Positions 1 to 9,859 of a stretch of 64,000 nt of DNA are shown one piece after another. The notes beneath the pieces are model-generated. The model saw only the letters and a program-made list of their open reading frames with translations, was not told the DNA's origin and made no database searches. The position numbers and the translations under genes are program-made. The stretch's first letter is position 1; the number at the start of each line of letters is the position of its first letter. Location: assembly GCA_022829145.1 (NCBI GenBank), contig CM040751.1, forward strand, positions 6,203,364 to 6,267,363, written 5' to 3'. Source of the DNA: Albula goreensis. Taxonomy: Eukaryota; Chordata; Actinopteri; Albuliformes; Albulidae.

Positions 1-12
1 TAGAGGGCAATA

Positions 13-14
<2 letters not shown>

Positions 15-52
<38 letters not shown>

Positions 53-59
53 CACACAC
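15..59. repeat. Compound (TG)n/(TA)n/(CA)n microsatellite
   Basis: About fifteen TG dinucleotides run into a short TA stretch and then a short CA run. The TG and CA arms are complementary, so the tract could fold back on itself. It is a simple sequence repeat, likely length-variable between individuals. Confidence 0.95.
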
Positions 60-825
60 TGAACTGATTGCCATGAATTTGACTACAATGAATGTAGAAA
101 AAGTGACAAACTAAACCTGAACTGGACTCCTCAAATATAATTCAAATATTCAAAATCATCTCTTTGGATGAGATCACTCTCTGGTTTTTTTTTTTCAGCT
201 GTAATTTTCATTATCATTCTGCCTCCTGTCAATCACAGCCCTGAACAAGTCGATACCAGAATAATTCCAGTTCATAAAACGTCTGGTAGCTGAAACCAGA
301 ATGAAAGCCCATAAAACATGTGAATATTGGCTACATAAATTCACATTTTATGTATTTATAATAGTCAACCTCATCACAACCATGGATTATTACGATGAGC
401 CAAAAACAAAATAATATCAGTCTTATTCAACTCCTGGTATGAAATATTTGGGCCTGTGTGTCTGAATGGGGTACTCAGAGCCAGCTTGAAATGCATGGCT
501 GCAACTGTCTGGGGTTCTCTAATTTCTCAGTTCCTGGAGGTTAACCGAGAGGGGTGCCCTACAGGCCAGCCGGAGAGTGCAATTTTTATGCGATGTGGTG
601 AAAGCCGAGCCTACCTTGGATGTTACCTACCTTCACGCCTTGAGCTTTCTGCCAAAAAAAAAACGACTGCCTCTGGAAGGACACGATGAGATGCCTCCTC
701 ACGCCACCAGCGTGTTCCTCTTTTCTGCTCAATGGCTTCCTCCTTAATTATCTGTTTGAGGACATGCCATCTGTCAGAATTTCAAGTACCTTAAACAAAT
801 CATGAAGGCATGAAGGTAGCTAATC
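60..825. other. Gene-free stretch, nothing distinctive
   Basis: The DNA is AT-rich and no recognisable exon, RNA gene or transposon end is visible. A 77-codon open frame at 456-689 has no familiar motif and is compatible with chance. A short A-run lies near 653-661. Confidence 0.6.
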
Positions 826-1540
826 TCATGAGGGAAACCAATCTCATTCCAGGTCAACTCATGAGGGTAACCAAACACATTACAGGTCTACTCATGAGGG
901 TAACCAATCTCATTACAGGTCAACTCATGAGGGTAACCAATCTCATTACAGGTCAACTCATGAGGTCAACTCATGAGGTCAACTCATGAGGGTAACCAAT
1001 CTCATTACAGGTCAACTCATGAGGGTAACCAATCTCATTACAGGTCATCTCATGAGGGTAACCAATCTCATTACAGGTCATCTCATGAGGGTAACCAATC
1101 ACATTACAGGTCATCTCATGAGGGTAACCAATCACATTACAGGTCAACTCATGAGGGTAACCAATCACATTACAGGTCAACTCATGAGGGTAACCAATCT
1201 CATTACAGGTCATCTCATGAGGGTAACCAATCTCATTACAGGTCATCTCATGAGGGTAACCAATCACATTACAGGTCATCTCATGAGGGTAACCAATCAC
1301 ATTACAGGTCAACTCATGAGGGTCAATCACATTACAGGTCAACTCATGAGGGTAACCAATCTCATTACAGGTCATCTCATGAGGGTAACCAATCACATTA
1401 CAGGTCATCTCATGAGGGTAACCAATCTCATTACAGGTCAACTCATGAGGGTAACCAATCACATTACAGGTCAACTCATGAGGGTAACCAATCTCATTAC
1501 AGGTCATCTCATGAGGGTAACCAATCTCATTACAGGTCAA
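826..1540. repeat. 33-bp minisatellite, about 21 units
   Basis: A 33-bp unit is repeated head to tail about twenty-one times. Its parts are AGGTCAACTCATGAGGG, then TAACCAATC, then TCATTAC. Two positions vary: CAACTC or CATCTC in the first part, and AATCTC or AATCAC in the second. The combinations recur in a five-unit order, so the array has a higher-order period near 165 bp. The first units (826-900) are more diverged, as is usual at array edges. Near 954-985 a 13-bp sub-piece is repeated on its own. Because 33 is a multiple of three, several frames stay open on both strands and encode 11-residue repeats. This is a by-product of the period and not evidence for a protein. Confidence 0.97.
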
Positions 1541-4500
1541 GAATGTGGGGGTGGCACCTGTCTCAAATTTAGGTGACTTTTTTTTTTTTTTTTTTTTTTT
1601 GGAAAATCATTTGAGAAATGTTGCAATCCAACATGGACTGCAGGACAAGAAATGGAATGGACTCGTACTAAAAGCACCTGTCACCTTATTGGCTCAGATA
1701 CATAGGTCTTACCCCCACCCTCCCTGTATTAAGCTCAGGGAATTGGCTGAACCATGAAACAGTGTGTTGATTGTCATTCAGCAATTACTAGTTACAAGAC
1801 AGACCTTTAAAGGGATCAACCCTCCAACCTTGTAAAATTGCTGGTTTGGTTAAGGTCTCATCTCCAGTTAAAAGTTCAAAGATGTTGAAATATTGGTCAC
1901 TTTTACCTACTTTTACTATCTGGCTGAAAACATTTCTCTTCATGTATGTAATTTACGTGCCACTGGCTAAGTTAGGCTTTGAAATTGAACTTGGATAATT
2001 GCTTATGTATGGTACATTAAAACACCTTGATGTGAAGAGCACTATGTTGTAATGTGTTTTGCTGAGAATTTGTTTTTGCCTCAGTTAACTCTAACTTTTT
2101 TTTTTTTTTTTTTTTTTTTTAAATATGTCGCTGCTCAAATAAAATGGCATGCCATGACAGACTAGAATATGGAGTCCTGTGAAATATGCCCTGTGTATTA
2201 GTTGTTTCACACTTTCTCTCCCCTTTGATCACACTGAAAGGTTTAAAGCACTCAGGCTTAACCATACAAAACAAGTAAATAAAAAATAAAATCCAAATTG
2301 TACCTCTTAACTCCCACATAAGTCGTCATTGGTCCACGCATTATGATCTTCCTTTTCCCTTGGTAGCATTTCTCTACTGGCTGGGGATTATGCAATTATT
2401 ACATACAAAGTGCAAACATCACCTCAGAAGTGCATTTCCATTGGTGTTTATTCAGTACAAAAAAGAATAACCTTGTCAAATTAATGTTCAAACTCTTTCA
2501 AGATTCTTGAAATGAGAAATGTTTTATTCGTTGCAAAGTTCTTTGCCCTGCTTTTGACATGTTAAGAGTTACTTATTAGGAAAAGTAACTTGTTAGACCT
2601 TATATAAGCTCCTAACATAAATAATCAACCCCCTTCAGTGCTCTCAGGCAGCATTCAGCCAATCAGAGACCTGCAGCTCCATCCCCTGCTGGATGAACTA
2701 TTTATGTGACTGATAATGAGCGAGGAATTTCAAAAATAGTTCAGAATTTGAATTAGTGACTTGCATCTTGACTTTTCATTTTGCTTTGGCTTTTGAAGTT
2801 TGTCGGGAGTTTTTCCTTGGACGTGCAGTGTGCACTCTCATTACATTTATAGCTGAACAACGTTTAGCCAGGAGCAAAATGTCATGATTCAACGTTTTTC
2901 TCCCACCTTCAGCATCGGGTTTATGACTCCAACATGATATTGGATATCAGATTGCAAAGGAGTGAATGTGAATGTGAGAGAGAGAAAAAAATGTTGTCTT
3001 TGTTGACTTGAGTCCTGTGCTGTGTGACGAGGCCAGACGTTCACCCTTGTGATGTCCTGCATACTTAGAACCTTCCATCACCAGTCATGATGGAAGTTTC
3101 CGATTATGTATGAGATTAAGAATTTGTTTCAGTGAAACATCCAAACCAGGAGGCCAGAGAGAATCTTTTGGGTAGAATCGTCATGAAAGGCCCTTCAGTG
3201 TAAGGACCCAGCTGAAGGATTCGACCCAGTTACGTGGCCAGCCCTTCCCCACTGGATGAAGCAAACCCTCTGTGACCAAAGAACCATGGTTAGAACCACA
3301 CTGAACAGCACGGACCTTTTCCAGGAGAGAGAAATGCTGTGAAATACACCTTGACAACCAATTAGACTGCACACATGAAAGACAGGAAACCGAGAGTACA
3401 TAAAATCGATATTTAATGTACATTTTAAACAATGCAACAAATACGTATTTTTATGATGAAGTTGTAAAATTATTTTGGATATCATGGAAATACAAAAAAT
3501 TTAATTTTGGTTTCACAGTTGCATTCGTGCATGCATTAGCCAGTATGCCCTTTCGAAAAATAAAAATAAAAATCATGCAGGCCTATATGTTTAGTGGTGT
3601 TGAAAAGTGAGACTGAAGAGAGACAAATTGAATTCATATCTCCTCAGATGAGATATCAAGTGAGTCATATATATGTAAATTGTTCTTCGAAACAGTATTG
3701 CATCATCCCAGATACTCATAACCGTAATCCTGAATACTGTGGAATATTGCTACTGATACTGTACAATATTTTATATTTTATCTCCCTCAAAGAGATATTT
3801 TATTGAAGCAAAGTACTTCTATTTGAGGAACAGAGAGTTGACCCACAGTGCTTTCCAAAATCTGTGAGATTACATTTTCATTACTGTTCTGGATACAAAA
3901 TCATAAATGTTTTTGTGCCACCGAATAGGCAGGAACCATTTTCCTGTGTGACTACAGGCAAAAATATTGTTACAGTCACATTTATAGTTAGAGACAATGG
4001 GATATGATATTGGCAACACTGGCTCATTAATATTGGGCACAATCAAAAGGAATTACACAAGTATTGGCATTGGTTTGTTGAAATCATGTATTCTGATGAA
4101 GGATTAAATGTCTTACCAGTGTGACGTTTGATTATTCATTACCTGTTATGATACTGACAGGGTGAATTGTTTTTTATGTTCTCAAATATTTATTGTTTGA
4201 AAATATTATGTGCTGTAGTTCACTGTCAACCTAGTCTCTTATATTTAACACTTGCCTGTGTGACACATTTCCTGCAGTAGAGTTTGGGTTTTGCTACTTG
4301 GTTGAAAAAGGTGTGTAACTCTGTTCCAGTGTTCCTGAGACTTTGAGCTGACTATGTGGCGTCAGCTCTTGATTCATAAATATGGCAGTCAATAGGCCAG
4401 CTAGATATGACTCAAATTTGACCTTTTGATTTTTGATTCTGTGTGACCATTTGCTGCATATACCTCAAGGAAAAGCTCAGATATAAACCAGAAATGGGGA

Positions 4501-4927
4501 AGGAACATATCCTTCTTCAGAGGTTTTTTCATCTCTGCTAATGGAAACTATGTCACTAAAATTTTGCTCAATTCCTTCCCCATCAATAACATTATTATGC
4601 GTGTGTAATTTTGGTCAATTTTGTACATTAGAATTTTCTGAACTCCCCTACAAAAGTATGCTCAATGTTATTGTGGCCCGCTGAGGTTGTGCTGTTGTCG
4701 TCAGTTTAAAGCAACAGAGGAGAACTGGTACAAGACAAGAATGATGCTTCAGCATAACTCACTCCACGAAAAACATGCCGACTCCCATCATCATTCCTTC
4801 TGCTTTCTTCCTCATCAGGCGTATGTGCTCGTATTTGGGCATGGCTATGTGGATTTATTTTTGGCCATGTGTATAGCACTGACGCTGTCATTTTGATCTT
4901 CTGTCTGCCATTGAGGTAAGCACAGAG
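1541..4927. other. Gene-free AT-rich stretch with poly(T) tracts
   Basis: No exon or RNA gene is supported here. Poly(T) tracts lie at 1578-1600 and about 2095-2120. Short frames at 1545, 3195, 3594 and 4687 show no domain. One segment near 2640-2760 has a CCAATCAGAG box at 2659-2668 and two MEF2-like AT cores, CTATTTATG (2698-2706) and CAAAAATAG (2731-2739). It could be a regulatory element. The remainder shows nothing notable. Confidence 0.5.
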
Positions 4928-5118
4928 GTGTGGTGCTGTAGTATAGCCATTAGGCAGCTGAGCTTGTAACTTGTATCTCAGACTTCAGGTTCATTTCCCT
5001 GGCAAGTCAATGTTGGTGTACCCTTGAACACAGCAATTCACCTGAATCACTGAAGCACATACTCATCTATATAGGTAAACAGTGTATAAAGACTGCCGAC
5101 CGACTGAATGTAATGTAG
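4928..5118 (+). mobile_element. tRNA-derived SINE (V-SINE-like), 3' tail absent
   Basis: The left part resembles a tRNA head. An A-box-like stretch lies near 4939-4953 and a B-box-like GGTTCATTTCC at 4988-4998, one or two bases from the RNA polymerase III consensus. The following sequence has the run of phrases seen in fish V-SINE bodies: GTACCCTTGAACACAG, then CACCTGAATCACTG, then a TATATAGG segment, ending in AATGTAATGTAG. The usual 3' tail (GTCGCTTTGGATAA type) does not follow, because a retroelement LTR starts here. Downstream of that element the tail does not resume. Family assignment is from memory of fish SINEs, so subfamily is not given. Confidence 0.72.
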
Positions 5119-5529
5119 TGTGGCGCCGGGAGAGGTGGAGGGAGAGTGAGTGCCTCAGCTCCTCCCACAGTACTGCTGTCAGTCTCCTGGTTCCCTCCCT
5201 CAGCCTGAAGAGGAACTGGAGCTGAGACAGCAGAGGCCTCACAAACAGGCAGGCTCACCTGAGACTGATTCCTAATCAACTCAGCTGTGAGCACTTGCCT
5301 CCACAGCCTGAGAGGCTAGGCTGTTTTTCTGACTTTTTGTGTTTCCCTGTGGTGTTTTCTGTTCTTTTGCCTTGTTTTGCCCTGTTTTGTATTGAGCCCC
5401 TTTGTTAGTGTTTTCTTTTCCCCAAAAAGGGATAATAAATGGCCTTTTGCCCTTTCAGTTGAACTTTTTGTTGTGTTTTACCTTCCACTCACCACCCGGC
5501 ACAGTGGCCACACCTGCCACTTTGCCACA
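5119..5529 (+). repeat. 5' LTR of the retroelement
   Basis: This 411-bp repeat begins TGTGGCGCCGGG and ends TTTGCCACA, giving a perfect 6-bp inverted terminus. It matches the right LTR almost base for base over most of its length but is shorter overall. An AATAAA polyadenylation-type signal sits at 5434-5439, with T-rich sequence upstream and a TTGTTGTGTTTT stretch downstream, as expected for an LTR. Confidence 0.92.
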
Positions 5530-5548
5530 TTGGTGGAGAATGCGGGCA
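5530..5548 (+). other. Primer-binding-site candidate
   Basis: Immediately after the left LTR the sequence reads T then TGGTGGAGAATGCGGGC. A TGG start is expected for annealing to the CCA end of a tRNA primer. I could not match the rest to a specific tRNA from memory, so the primer is unassigned. Confidence 0.6.
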
Positions 5549-5680
5549 CCGAGCCCCAGTGCGTGAGTGGAAGGCAGTTTTTGTTTGGTTTGTGTTTTTC
5601 TCTCCCCCAGTTTTGGTTTTGGGGTTTTTCCTTTTTCCCCCTTCCAACAAGGAAAAAAAAAAAAACATAAGTAAAGCACA

Positions 5681-6240
5681 ATGCCATCCCGGGGAAGGAA
5701 GAAGGCCAAGCAGAAGAGCCAGGTGGAGCACCAGAGACTGCTGGGCCCCATCTCCTGGCCCAGCTGGGAGAGGCGAGTGACCTGGGAGGATGTGGAGGCC
5801 TGCCCAACAGACTTTCTGGCAGAGCTGCTTTGTCTGGCAGCTGGGGAGGCCTTGCCCAGGGCCCCATTGATGGACAGGAGGGACCCTTTTGAAGCTGTGG
5901 CCTGTTCTGTCCCAGAAGGGGAGCCTGGCCCTTCCCGGGGCCCCAAGGTGGATCCTGGAGGGGGGCTGGAGTGGTCCTTTCCATGGTGCGACTGGTGCGG
6001 GGATCCCCACCATTGGTCGGTGTGTCCAGAGCCGGGGTCAGGCTTTTGTGGGAGCTGTGGCCGGGCCGAAGACCATCACTGGCGTGAGTGCCCGGACCCT
6101 GAGAACGTGGCCATACACAACTTCCTTCTCCGTAGGACTGAGGAGGAGAGAAGGGCACTCACGCCCTTCCAGGTGTACCCACTGACCCCAGCCGTCCAGC
6201 CATCACCAGTCCCTGCCCAGTCACCACAGGGGCCAGAGAG
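5681..6240 (+). pseudogene. Gag-like leader with two zinc-knuckle motifs (retroelement relic)
   Basis: The coding part of the LTR element opens at ATG 5681 with a basic start, MPSRGRKKAKQK, which could bind nucleic acid. Two closely spaced cysteine/histidine motifs follow at residues 103-115 (CDWCGDPHHWSVC) and 123-137 (CGSCGRAEDHHWREC). They resemble retroelement nucleocapsid zinc knuckles, although the spacing differs slightly from the classical Cx2Cx4Hx4C. I see no capsid-type region between the basic start and the knuckles, so this is not a full Gag. The likely role is RNA binding and packaging by a non-autonomous element. An alternative is a captured host zinc-knuckle segment. The region runs directly into the 16-residue repeat tract. 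Confidence 0.62.
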
Positions 6241-9060
6241 CTCGGTCTGCTCTCCACCGCCCGCCAACCCCGTGGGCCTGCCTGAGACACAGACCTGCTC
6301 TCCGCCGCCTGCTGACCTGGCGGGCCTGCCTGAGACACAGACCTGCTGTCCGCCGCCTGCTGACCTGGCGGGCCTGCCTGAGACACAGACCTGCTCTCCG
6401 CCGCCTGCTGACCTGGCGGGCCTGCTTGAGAGCGGGGCCTGCTCTCCGCCGCCTGCTGACCTGGCGGGCCTGCTTGAGAGCGGGGCCTGCTCTCCGCCGC
6501 CTGCTGACCTGGCGGGCCTGCTTGAGAGCGAGGCCTGCTCTCCGCCGCCTGCTGACCCGGCAGGTCTTCCAGAGAGCCCAGACTGCTCTCTGCCGCCCCC
6601 TGGCCTAGCAAGCCTTCCTGAGAGCTGGGCCTGCTCTCCGCCGCCTGCTGACCCAGTGGGCCTGCTCAAGAGCCGGGCCTACTCTCCGCCTGCTGATCCC
6701 ACAGGCCTTCCAGGGAGCCTGGTGGGCTCTCCTCTGCCTGTCGACCCAGTAGGCCTGGTAGAGGGCCCTGTCTGCTCTCTGTTGCCCGCCACCTCAGCGG
6801 GCCTGTCCTGCTCTTCGCCGCCTGCCAACCCAGTGGGCCTGCTCAAGAGTGGGGCCTTCTCCCCGCCTGCTGACCCAGCAGGCCTTCCAGAGGCCTTCCA
6901 GCCTGTATAAGGTCCTGCCTGTCCTCCGCCTGCTGACCCAGCAGGTCGACCAGAGAGCCTGGCCTACTCTCCACCGGCCGCCAACCCAGCGGGCCTGCTT
7001 GAAAGAGGGGCCTCCTCTTCGCCTGCTGACCCAGCAGGCCTTCCAGAGAGCATGGCCTGCCCTCCTCCGCCTGCTGACCCGGCGGGCCTGCTGGAGTGTG
7101 GGGCCTGCTCTCCGCCGCCTGCTGACCCGATGGGCCTGCTCGAGGGCGGGGCCTGCTGTTCGCCGCCCGCTGACCCTGTGGGCCTTCCAGAGAGCCTTGC
7201 CTGCTCTTCGCCGCCCGCTGACCCAGCGGGCCTTCCAGAGCACCTGGCCTGCTCTCCGCCTGCCGACCCAGCAGGCCTTCCAGAGCGCCTGGCCTGCTCT
7301 CCGACCCAGCAGGCCTTCCAGAGCGGATGGCCTGCTCTCCGCCTGCCGACCCAGCAGGCCTTCCAGAGCGCCTGGCCTGCTCTCCGCCTGCTGACCCAGC
7401 AGGCCTTCCAGAGCGCCTGGCCTGCTCGATGCCACCTGCTGACCCGGTGGGCCTGCTCGAGTGCGGGGCCTGCTCCTTGCCGCCTGCTGACCCGGTGGGC
7501 CCGCTCGAGTGCGGGGCCTGCTCCTTGCCGCCTGCTGACCCGCTGGGCCTGCTTGAGTGCAGGGCCTGCTCCTTGCCGCCTGCTGACCCAGTTGGCCTGC
7601 TCGAGAGCCTGGCCTGCGCTCCGCCTGCTGACCCAGCAGACCTTCTAGAGGGTCTGGCCTGCTCTCCGCTGGCTGCCTACCCAGCAGGTCCGCTCAAGAG
7701 CAGGGCCTGCTCGATGCTGCCTGCTGATCCAGCAGGCCTTCCTGAGAGCCTGACCTGCTCTCCGCTGCCCTCCAGCCCAGCGGGCCTGCTCCAGAGCGGG
7801 GCCTGCCCTTTGCCGCCCACTGACCCAGTGGGCCTGCCCTGCTCTTCACCGCCCGCTGACCCTGCGGGCCTGCTCAAGAGCTGGGCCTGCTCTCCGCCTG
7901 CTGATCCGGCAGGTCGTCCAGAGAAGCTGGCCTGCTCTTCTCCGCCTGCTGATCCATTGGGCCTGCCCTGCTCATCGCTGCCCGCTGACCCTGCGGGCCC
8001 ACTCCAGAGTGGCGCCTGCTCTTCGCCGCCTGCTGACCCTGTGGGACTCTGGCCTGCGCTCCGCCTGCTGACCCAGCAGACCTTCTAGAGGGTCTGGCCT
8101 GCTCTCCGCTGGCTGCCTACCCAGCAGGTCCGCTCAAGAGCAGGGCCTGCTCGATGCTGCCTGCTGATCCAGCAGGCCTTCCTGAGAGCCTGACCTGCTC
8201 TCCGCTGCTCTCCAGCCCAGCGGGCCTGCTCCAGAGCGGGGCCTGCCCTTTGCCGCCCACTGACCCAGTGGGCCTGCCCTGCTCTTCACCGCCCGCTGAC
8301 CTTGCGGGCCTGCTCGAGAGCTGGGCCTGCTCTCCGCCTGCTGATCCGGCAGGTCGTCCAGAGAAGCTGGCCTGCTCTTCGCCGCCTGCTGATCCAGTGG
8401 GCCTGCCCTGCTCATCGCTGCCCGCTGACCCTGCGGGCCCACTCCAGAGCGGCGCCTGCTCTTCGCCGCCTGCTGACCCTGTGGGACTGCTCCAGAGCCT
8501 GGCCTGCGCTCTGCCTGCTGACCCAGCAGGCCTTCCAGAAAGCCTGGCCTGCTCTCCGCCGCCCTCCAGCCCAGCGGGCCTGCTCCAGAGCGGGGCCAGC
8601 TCTTCCCACCCGCTGACCCTGTGGGCCTGATCGAGAGCTGGACCTGCTCTCCACCGCCCACCAACCCAGCCGGCCTGCCAGAGAGCTCAGACTGCTCTCC
8701 GCAGCCCGCTGCCCCAGCGAGCCTCCCTGCAAGCCGGGCTTGCTCTCCGCCTGCCGACCCAGCAGGCCTTCAAGGGAGCCTGGCCGGCTCTCCTCTGCCC
8801 ATCGACCCAAGGGGCCTGCTAGAGGGCCCTGCCTGCTCTCTGTTGCCCGCTACCCCAGTGGGCCTGCCCTGCTCTCCGCCCGCTGACCCAGCAGGTCTAC
8901 CAGAGAGCCTGGCCTGCTCTCCGCTGCCCTCCAACATAGAGGGCCTGCTCCAGAGCCGGGCCTACCCTCTGCCTGCTGATCCAGTGGCTCTGCATTGGAG
9001 CGCAGCCTGCTCTCCACCGCCTACCGACCCAGCCAGCCTGCCCGAGAGCCGACTGCTTCC
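6241..9060 (+). repeat. 48-bp coding tandem repeat array inside the retroelement
   Basis: About 55-60 copies of a 48-bp unit lie head to tail. Translated in the element's direction, the unit is close to CSPPPADPAGLPES plus two variable residues, 16 in all, with a conserved Cys, Pro-rich start, Gly-Leu and Glu-Ser. The DNA is very GC-rich, in contrast with the surrounding host DNA. The Pro-Pro-Pro and Asp-Pro-Ala-Gly phrases persist through most units, which suggests the amino-acid repeat was once maintained. A block of about 440 bp (7611-8050) is repeated at 8051-8500, showing that the array also grew by larger duplications. The function of the repeat is unknown. It may be a flexible, cysteine-bearing spacer. 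Confidence 0.9.
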
Positions 9061-9291
9061 CCAAGCCCACTGTCCCAGCCTTCCAGAGGCCTCAGCCAGA
9101 CTTCTGCCTGCTGTCCCGGAGGGTCCAGCTGGCCCTCCGTTGCCCGGAAACTGTACCAGGCTGGGGTTCGGGGCCTCCCCTTGGGGCCTGCCAGGCTTGA
9201 TGGCCTGCCTGGTCTTTGACCCTGGGGTGGGGCCTGGGCGAAATGCTCTCTCTCGGCGCTAATTTTCGCCTCCTCCCTACGGTCTGAAGCT

Positions 9292-9305
9292 AAGGTGGGG
9301 GGGAA
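9292..9305 (+). other. Polypurine tract of the LTR element
   Basis: A run of purines broken by one T, AAGGTGGGGGGGAA, directly abuts the TGTGGC start of the right LTR. This is the position and composition expected of the plus-strand priming site of LTR retroelements. Confidence 0.85.
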
Positions 9306-9785
9306 TGTGGCGCCGGGAGAGGTGGAAGGAGGAGCGAGTGCCTCAGCTCCTCCCACAGTACTGCTGTCAGTCTCCTGGTTCCCTCCCTCAGCCTGAAGAG
9401 GAACTGGAGCTGAGACAGCAGAGGCCTCACAAACAGGCAGGCTCACCTGAGACTGATTCCTAATCAACTCAGCTGTGAGCACTTGCCTCCAATTAGGCCC
9501 TCTATTTAAGCACAGCCTGAGAGGCTGCAAGGGATCGCTGAACCTTTGGACTTTTTGGAACTGCTAGACTTTTTGTGTTTGGATGGCTGTGCTGTTTTTC
9601 TGTTTTGCCCTGGTGTTCTGTTTTGCCTTGTTTTGCCCTGTTTTGTATTGAGCCCCTTTGTTAGTGTTTTCTTTTCCCCAAAAAGGGATAATAAATGGCC
9701 TTTGGCCCTTTCAGTTGAACTTTTTGTTGTGTTTTACCTTCCACTCACCACCCGGCACAGTGGCCACACCTGCCACTTTGCCACA
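9306..9785 (+). repeat. 3' LTR of the retroelement
   Basis: This is a 480-bp copy of the left LTR with the same TGTGGC and GCCACA ends. It contains a TATA-like CTATTTAAG near 9502-9510, downstream of which a transcript could start, and an AATAAA at 9690-9695. Followed by GTAG, the second copy of the target duplication. Confidence 0.92.
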
Positions 9786-9859
9786 GTAGCAATAATTACA
9801 AAAGCCAACTGTTGGAAAATAACTACCACAATTTTATACAAGCACCTCGCTGTGGTCAG
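9786..9859. other. Right flank of the LTR element
   Basis: After the GTAG duplication the DNA is AT-rich and does not continue as the SINE tail that would be expected on this side of the insertion. Confidence 0.6.

Larger units (their letters stand above)
5119..9785 (+). mobile_element. Non-autonomous LTR retroelement with repeat-rich coding region
   Basis: This is a 4.67-kb element bounded by two matching long terminal repeats that begin TGTGGC and end GCCACA. It is flanked by a 4-bp duplication GTAG (5115-5118 and 9786-9789). A TGG-initiated primer-site candidate follows the left LTR and a polypurine tract precedes the right one. The interior encodes a short basic and zinc-knuckle protein region, then a long 48-bp tandem repeat. 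I see no protease, reverse transcriptase, RNase H or integrase, so it would need a helper element. The small target duplication and layout suggest Ty3/Gypsy-like (metavirus) kin, but this is tentative without a polymerase. The LTRs differ by only a handful of substitutions where they align, which suggests a fairly recent insertion. The coding region looks broken, with roughly five breaks. It should be treated as a fossil. Confidence 0.88.

Noticed and set aside
826-1540. CRISPR-like array of 33-bp repeats
   Set aside because: The units abut each other with no unique spacers, and the window is vertebrate. It is a minisatellite.
971-1576. Long open frames on both strands with 11-residue repeats (for example RSTHEGNQSHY)
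   Set aside because: They follow from a 33-bp repeat period, which keeps frames open on both strands. No start context, splice sites or flanking coding sequence supports a protein.
4939-4998. Possible tRNA gene
   Set aside because: The A- and B-box-like stretches belong to a SINE head. A cloverleaf and anticodon stem cannot be drawn and a SINE body follows.
5455-8810. Minus-strand frames up to 226 codons across the LTR element
   Set aside because: They are antisense shadows of GC-rich repeat DNA and show low-complexity GQQAAES-type repeats with no domain.
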